64,000 nucleotides of DNA from Pyxicephalus adspersus (Eukaryota > Chordata > Amphibia > Anura > Pyxicephalidae), in the NCBI RefSeq assembly GCF_032062135.1, contig NC_092859.1, forward strand, positions 63,264,930-63,328,929, given 5' to 3'. Position 1 is the first letter of the stretch; the number at the start of each line of letters is the position of its first letter. Both the position numbers and the translations under genes were made by a program. The notes beneath the pieces are model-generated. The model saw nothing but the letters and a program-made list of their open reading frames with translations, was not told the origin of the DNA and did no database searches. This document shows, piece by piece, positions 57,925 to 64,000 of this stretch.

Positions 57925-58340
57925 TTAAGATGTAACATGGGTAAGCAGTGCCAATGGATCTATGATCCAAGGAATAGCTCCTTCGTAGGTTGACTGCGTG
58001 CTACCCCAAAACTCAGAGAACCAGTGAATTGTGCTACATTTGGTGTTATATATTGGGCTTTCTGTACATGCGGCCGATACTATGTGGGAAAAACTAAATG
58101 GCAGCTCCCTAGGAGAATATTTGAACATATCTACCTAATAACAAATGGAAAAATTACAATGCCACTGAGTCGCTATATAGCTTTGCAGCATAATTATGAA
58201 ACTAATTCTTTAAGATTTCTAGCCCTACAAAACATTAAACTGGACTCCGGAGGGGGGGGGGGGGGTACTTTGATAGATGGTTACTACAGGCGGAGACAAG
58301 ATGGATTTTTCAATTCCAAGCCAATTTCTTTCCAGGGTTA
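57925..58340 (+). pseudogene. PLE GIY-YIG endonuclease domain
   Basis: NCATFGVIYWAFCTCGRYYV then GKTKWQLPRRIFEHIYLITN match the GIY-YIG core (YYVGKT in place of IYVGKT) and align with the CFYVGKT region of the other PLE. Upstream in another frame a Cys-containing RNSSFVG segment is the usual linker. After the domain the frame runs through a 14-base G run (58252-58265) and ends at 58339-58341. RT is absent. Confidence 0.75.
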
Positions 58341-59393
58341 AATGATACCTTCACCTTTAAATCTTTCTTATAAGAAAGTTGTGATTCTGTCCCCCCCTTT
58401 TGCGTCTTATTGCAATTTGTATATGTTTCTTTTCCTTTCTCTTTCTTCTTTTATTATAAAATAATTTTTCTTTGCCCTTGTTTTCTCTTTTTTTTTTTCC
58501 TATATACAATTTCCCAAACAGAACTAGTTCAATAATATTAATATGATCATGACTGTTTAAAAAATGAATGGTAAGGATCCTTTGGGATCAGCTTTGAGCA
58601 GGAACGGTTTTGCTTTGTTCCCTTTCCCTCCCTTCCTCCCTTTTTTGGGGGGAGGATTAGCAGCCTAAATGTTGTCCCATTTTGTTATCTCTTTCTATCT
58701 GTTATTAGTTTGTTTAACCCTGATTCTTATTCCTTCCTGTTAGTATTGTCAGCAGTGTCCAGTGTTTTGCTTTGTTTTGTATTGTGGTGTTATTTGTGTG
58801 TGTCTCTATGTATGGATCTGTGTGTGCGTGCGCTGTTCCCTGTGGCAGCTGCGCTGAGTCACCTCATTGGTGGATACCGGATATCCGCCCTCCGTGTCCG
58901 TGATGTCATTTCCTGGTGCCGCATCACATGAGGACGCTGTTCCAGCGTTTGATTTCCATTGGGAAGAGTAGGTAAATAGGCAAAAGCAGAATCTCATAAC
59001 ACTACACACTTATGTGTCAAAGAGAATGCCAGTTCTCCTTATATTGTAAGCCTGTCGTGGATGGAATTATTGTAAGTACAGAGATGTTTCTTTATATAAT
59101 CCTTGGTAGTAATATTATGTTATAACACTGGTGGAATTTTGGGCACAGCACCACTAGTTTTTGATGCTTTTGGGGAGTTTTAATAAATAATAGGATAGGA
59201 AATAATGAAATATTATGTACTGAAATATGCTCCCCCCCCCCCCCTTTGGGTTTGTTCCTTAGATTTTGGGACAAGATGGGATATACATGAGATGGTTCAG
59301 TCATATAGACTAGAGGTGGTTTTGAGACTTGGAACATGGAGGTATGGATCCAGTGTATGGATATATGGATAGACATATGTTCATATAAGAATG

Positions 59394-59722
59394 TACCGTA
59401 TTTTTCTTCGGAATAGAAGACGCACCCAATTTTAAAGGAGGAAAATCTAGAGAAAAAAAGATTCTGAAAGATTATTCCCCTTCTGATCACTCATGTGCCA
59501 TTCAAATTCCTTTTCTGATCACTCTGTGTCATTCAAATTCCCCTTCTGATCACTCTGTGTCATTCAAATTCCCCTTCTGATCACTCTGTGTCATTCAAAT
59601 TCCCCTTCTGATCACTCTGTGCTTTTTTTCCACTGTACGGCAGTTGGGACAGGGAACAGCAGGTGGCGCTGTGCCGGTTTTGGGGAAGAAAAAGTGCGTC
59701 TTATACGGCAAAAAATACGGTA
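59394..59722. mobile_element. MITE with taccgtattttt ends and an internal minisatellite
   Basis: taccgtattttt (59394-59405) is the exact reverse complement of aaaaatacggta (59711-59722). Next to them, agacgcac and gtgcgtcttat are also inverted. It contains a 31-bp tandem array (about 59482-59620; unit tcattcaaattccccttctg plus atcactctgtg). The outermost TA may be the target duplication. It lies inside the PLE tail. Confidence 0.8.
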
Positions 59723-60156
59723 TATATGTGTGTGAATATATACGGTATATATGTGTGTGAATATTATCTATATGTATATAGATAATTTGGGACATATCAC
59801 TTATGTACTTATTGGTTCTTTATACACAGTGATTGAATCCAGTTTTTTGAGGATAACTGTTTATGAACACTCCACAATAGAGTGAACATTGCCAATAATA
59901 ATTGGAGAAGCACTGAATGTTATTGTGAAGAATATATATGGGATACTGCCATCTCTGTATGTTGTGATTTTAATCCTGCCCTCTGCTTGCCTTCGTACCA
60001 AGGAAATAAGCATACTGGTAATTGTAACAACCTTTAGTATGTATAGAACAAATTGAAAAAAATCTGTATAAATTATGTATACTATGTAATTGTATTTATT
60101 ATTTTTTGTATCGTGTTGTAGTGCTGATACATCTACTAGCTGTACCAATTGCATCC

Positions 60157-60184
60157 CTGAAGAAGCGGACATAGTCTGCGAAAC
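60157..60184 (+). ncRNA. Hammerhead-ribozyme-like motif in the second PLE
   Basis: CTGAAGA core (60157-60163), one extra A, a 6-bp stem (gcggac/gtctgc with a three-base loop, one G-T pair), then GAAAC. It corresponds to 23738-23768 in the other PLE. The core residues fit a hammerhead, but the extra A and a weak stem III leave activity uncertain. Confidence 0.45.
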
Positions 60185-60345
60185 GCTTCAGATGATCTCA
60201 ACATATATAATGTGTACAATGTATCTAGCCCATGTATGTTAGAATATCAATTAGACTCTTCCTGAATTTTGATATATGAGAAGAGGCATGTATCTTTTAA
60301 TTGTTATGTTTTAATAAGGAAATAAAAGATTTATGATAATTTTTT

Positions 60346-61733
60346 ATAATATCTACTGCCGTTAAAGTCCCATATTCTTTCGCCTTTGCATTCTTTAATG
60401 TATGATGGGGATGTTGGCAGGATTATGAATGTTAGAAAACCAGATAATATAAATGATAAAATGCCAATTTTCTGAACAGACTTTTGTTAAAAACCTTTGT
60501 ATTTCAGTACTGCTTGGACCAAGAAAAAGTGGGGGTAGGTTAATAAATGCTTGTCCAGAAAATGTTTGCGGCAGCGAAAATAAGGAAAAGATCACGGATA
60601 GTGTTTAACTCACACAGACACTGGATGATTTGCATGTTTAACAGACACTGGATGATTTGCATGTTACAACCTTTATTCCAAAAATAAAAGTACCAGTAAC
60701 ATCTAAAGAATGTGATTATGTGTTAATTGGTGTTAGTACATGGGATCACAATGTTGAGACACAACAAAATGAACAGCATTGACACCATATTACAGAACGT
60801 AGCAAATTATTGAGGAAACTGGCAGGATTAGAAGCAGGAGTTTCAAAGCTCTCAAAACCAGGCCCTTTACTTCAAAGGGCCTGTAGAGGCTGTCTTCATG
60901 ACCACTGTCTGGAGGCTCGGTGTTGTATAGAATGACAACAGGGGAAAAGCAAATAGTTAATTAGTAGCCCAGCAAATAATTAATTAGAAGAATAACTTTT
61001 CTATCACCTCTGTCAGCAGTTGGTGAAATTACACTTATGAGCTGCTGCTTAGAGTCTGTACTGCAAGTGTCTGAAGGGCCTCTGATCTGAATGTACAGGA
61101 GATGAGAAAAGGAGAACTCAGATGTAGGGAGGCACTCGTAGTTTAAAAGGGTATTCCTGATGGGAATGCATGTCCCAAATAGTAGGGGCAATATTACAAA
61201 TTTGCCGTGGGACCCAAAGATCTATAGCTAGACCAACACCAGTGATGAAAAATTGTATGTCAGTTTTTTTTCCAGTAGTATCAAATATATAAACCAATAT
61301 ATATTGTTTCATTTCTAAACTAGATATGGTATTTTTCTAACCAGTAGATCTTTAGTATAGCTCTTTTAGTGTGTTCCCACACACTGTAAACTATTGAGAA
61401 TTTTTTTTTAGGTCTGCGGCCAACATTAAATGGGGGAGAATAGTGTTAAAAGTGGTACATAGTGAGTACACAATGATGGAGCAATGATTTTTTTTAACAG
61501 ACTGCAATGAAAGTGATTTCACAGTACCATGTGTCCATTTTTTTTACCAGATCCTGCAGAATGTCCAGAGTAATCTGATCAGTACTGCAGCATGACTAAA
61601 AATTATTAATTTTGGAAGGACATACAAATTATTTGTATTTTGACTATAACAATTATTAGTAATTACTTACAAAAAAAAATACACATCTATCTATATAAAA
61701 AAAATTAACGCAGATAATGAGCTTTCATATGAC
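60346..61733. other. No gene recognised; short direct duplication
   Basis: cagacactggatgatttgca occurs twice in direct repeat at about 60615-60664. Other frames (for example 60961-61191 on the minus strand) show no family motif. Confidence 0.45.
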
Positions 61734-61916
61734 CTAATTAGAGTTGATGTGACTGATCATAAGTTGTGCAATTTCTTCAGGGGACAAGTTGATAGGGGAC
61801 ATGTCCAGCCCACGAGAAGTCGTGGAGCCATTAGCATTAGGGCAGCTTGATTCCGGGTTCCAATGACCTCTTGCTAGGCCAAAAAGAACTTTTCTGTATA
61901 AAAAAAGAGAATACAT
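61734..61916 (-). CDS. Possible terminal exon, leftward, unrecognised
   Basis: On the minus strand an acceptor-like ctctttttttatacag (about 61912-61897) precedes KVLFGLARGHWNPESS and CPNANGSTTSRGLDMS, then PINLSPEEIAQLMISHINSN and TAG at the end. The composition and the polypyrimidine tract look like a real last exon of about 50 codons. I recognise no family, and no upstream exon is identified. It could belong to the adjacent Harbinger-group element or to a host gene. Confidence 0.3.
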   Translation of the reverse strand: MYSLFLYRKVLFGLARGHWNPESSCPNANGSTTSRGLDMSPINLSPEEIAQLMISHINSN

Positions 61917-61989
61917 TGAACATTTTGGTTGTATTTAAGGAAAAGACTGGTTTACTTCAGGAGGTTACTATGTATTAGGGTGGAGCGGA

Positions 61990-63947
61990 TGAACGAATGT
62001 TGAGGGGCTGAGACAATCACCCTGATTCATCAATGAAATGCGCGTACACTCAATGCACCTAGGTACACGCCGGCAAGCTCTATTAGCACGAGTCGGGCCC
62101 GAGTCTAGTGAACTCGCCTGCCAGTTTCCTACAAAGATGAGCAAAGATCTCGAATACGCCAATTAAGGTGAATAATTTTCAGCTAAGCGATTCAGGAGTA
62201 GATATTAACCTCAATTATTGAGTACAAATGTCTGCATGGTTTTCATACCAAACTCCTACTTGACCCCCCTCGTTGCCTTTGTCCCATTGTCACGTATTTG
62301 AATGTATTATGTACATAGTCTTTTTCTGAATAAATTGTCATGGTTTTTAATTTTTATTTTTTTAATAGTCTGACATTTTCACTTTTTGTTGATTTGCCCC
62401 CACACAACTCCTCTGATCATTAGTGGTAGTGTTATAGGTTTGTTGTCATTGTGCTGTGATGCCTGATCTTAGCCCTATTGTATACAAGCACACTTCTACT
62501 TGCTGTCCAAACTGGTTGTCAATTAGTTGTCCAGCTGAGTTGCATACTCATTCTAACACACCTGATGGTAATGGAACTTAATGCTCATAAATACTGAAGT
62601 GTATGCATTATTTAGGTGTTTACACAAAACAAATAGTACTAGTATATCAAACTTCCAAGGCCAAATCCACTTTGTGCCAAACATTTTCTTGCTTTTCCAT
62701 CCTTTCAGGGTGTTTGCAGGTTTGAATGGAATTTTAGATCTTGGCCCACTATATATATTGACTTACTCACCTCAGCTTGGTAGTGGAAGCACATAAAGGT
62801 GTATTCCTTCTTTTAAGCAGAAGCAATATCATCCATGAATTTTGCTTGTAGCCAAGCCTATGATATCTGAAATCATAGGAAGAAATAAGCAATCTTTTCA
62901 ATGAGAAGCAATATGGTCCAAAAAGCCCTCTTTGCCTATTTCTTCTTATAATTTCTATTTTCTATGTATATGTACACACATCTAAATGCATACATACACG
63001 AGTCCATATGAAGCAAAACAAGCAATATACACAAAAAATACAAACTTACCTGAACGAGGACTGTGCAAAAGTGCGGTGCATTTTTCAACTGAAAAAACAG
63101 TTCAGGCGCACATAGCGGGTCTGCCGTGGCGCACAACTATGAGCTACATGCTCATGAACTTTGGCGCACCACTACGCGCATCAAACAACTGAGTTTTAAC
63201 AAGACAATTGTGCTGTTTTTAGCCTTACAAATAATTCAGAGGAAGGAACAGCTTAAAAACAATCACAATTGTCTTTTTAAACTGTGTGTCCTAGGAGATT
63301 GGAAAAGGGAGATCACATAACAACAAACCCCCAAAAAACAAACGACAACATTTTACAAACAACTTTATTCAAAAGAAACATTTGCTAAAAGGTCACAAAA
63401 AATATAAAAAAAATAAAAACAAAAAAAACACACCACTAAATTTACACTAAATGACAAAAAAAATAAAAAGAACAAACAAAACATATGTAAACTCACACTT
63501 CCATGTAAAGCCAAAATAGTTCAAAAATGGCCCAACAAATATTGCATTCAAAAAATACTTACCAAACCAATATGCAATTTTGACCTATCAAAGGTGGAAA
63601 ACTGGAATAGAAAATATTTATGCAGGACAAACATTGAAAATTGGTAATAAAGGCAGAATTTTGCAATCAAACAATATGGCCACAACCACAATAACATAGC
63701 ATTAACATTAACTTTAAAATTGCAAAATGGACATCAAAACATTCAAAGTAAAAAAGAAGCTATTGTGCTAAAGTGTAAGCAAAGTATCAAATGCAGCAAC
63801 ATAGATTAATTAGGATAGCACACAAAACAACAGCCCCTAAAAGAAAAAAAAAATGGAAATAGCAAGTTAAACCACACCCTTACATGTGCTTAGATTTAAC
63901 CGCACAGGTGATAGAAATTCACTTGCAATTAGCACTTGCGCAGTCTG
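61990..63947 (-). mobile_element. Shortened Harbinger-group element, leftward
   Basis: Minus-strand order: terminal region (63945-63215, matching 42905-43640); an exon-1-like segment (about 63100-63040; ATG, then HRTFAQSS and a cag/gtaag donor, comparable to 44161-44208); an antisense transposase scrap (62860-62700) with the same deletion joint as at 43770 and 51822; and the end region (62590-62209, matching 52330-52680). The left end may be near ccctgattcatcaatg (62021). It has no complete gene, so it would be non-autonomous. Confidence 0.65.
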
Positions 63948-64000
63948 TTAACCACCTAGCCAGTATGCCCGTACGAAGGTCGGGCAAAAAAAAATGGCTA
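63948..64000 (+). repeat. piggyBac-type terminal repeat running off the window
   Basis: TTAA (63948-63951) is followed by ccacctagccagtatgcccg, resembling the TTAAccccctagc form of piggyBac ends and the right end at 13288-13299. The rest of the element is beyond the window. Confidence 0.5.

Larger units (their letters stand above)
57905..60345 (+). mobile_element. Penelope-like element, 5'-truncated, rightward
   Basis: Starts inside the linker before the GIY-YIG domain and continues into a long noncoding tail that holds a MITE (59394-59722) and a hammerhead-like motif (60157-60184). It ends near ggaaataaaagatttatg. The strand is opposite to the PLE at 23472-26691. No target duplication was identified. 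Confidence 0.65.

Overview
The window looks like transposon-saturated nuclear DNA from a vertebrate, most probably an anuran amphibian. This is inferred from the mixture of families: L1/Tx1-type LINEs, L2- and CR1-type LINEs, Penelope-like elements with GIY-YIG domains, Ty3/gypsy elements of sushi and PNMA-like gag types, a class-I-like endogenous retrovirus, piggyBac, a Harbinger system with a Myb-like partner gene, and hAT-type and other MITEs. I saw no convincing host protein gene, rRNA, tRNA or CRISPR. Almost every coding stretch is a decayed mobile-element gene. The main exception is a six-exon Harbinger-type Myb-like gene whose reading frame is fully open by my hand splicing.

Layout. 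1-3.96 kb: the 3' part of an L1/Tx1 ORF2, then an L2 3' end split by a 594-bp LTR-like insert. 5.2-5.75 kb: a hAT MITE. 8.1-12 kb: a Ty3/gypsy remnant whose gag-protease points right while its integrase points left and its RT is gone. 12.2-13.3 kb: a piggyBac transposase lacking its catalytic segments. 13.3-20.85 kb: a leftward L2 RT gene split by a nearly full-length rightward L1/Tx1 element (14.2-20.6 kb). 23.47-26.69 kb: a leftward Penelope-like element with a 15-bp target duplication. 27.5-32.6 kb: a MITE-rich stretch. 32.8-36.4 kb: a leftward sushi-type Ty3/gypsy element with one LTR. 36.9-38.6 kb: an unnamed transposon-like gene carrying a perfect 37-bp-arm palindrome. 39.4-42 kb: an L2 fragment and a leftward retroviral pol with its LTR.

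42.9-52.7 kb is the Harbinger region. It holds the rightward Myb-like gene (44161-47591), possible leftward exons (48394-49592), a rightward frameshifted transposase (49773-51746), and an antisense copy of part of the same transposase just downstream (51801-52148). That arrangement could give a double-stranded read-through RNA. A shortened relative lies inverted at 62-63.95 kb. 53.2-54.7 kb: a CR1 LINE. 55-55.9 kb: LTR and leader of the same retrovirus family. 57.9-60.35 kb: a second Penelope-like element with a hammerhead-like motif. The window ends inside a piggyBac-type terminal repeat.

All family assignments come from motif recognition in translated sequence. No database search was possible, and element ends are approximate unless a terminal repeat or target duplication is quoted.
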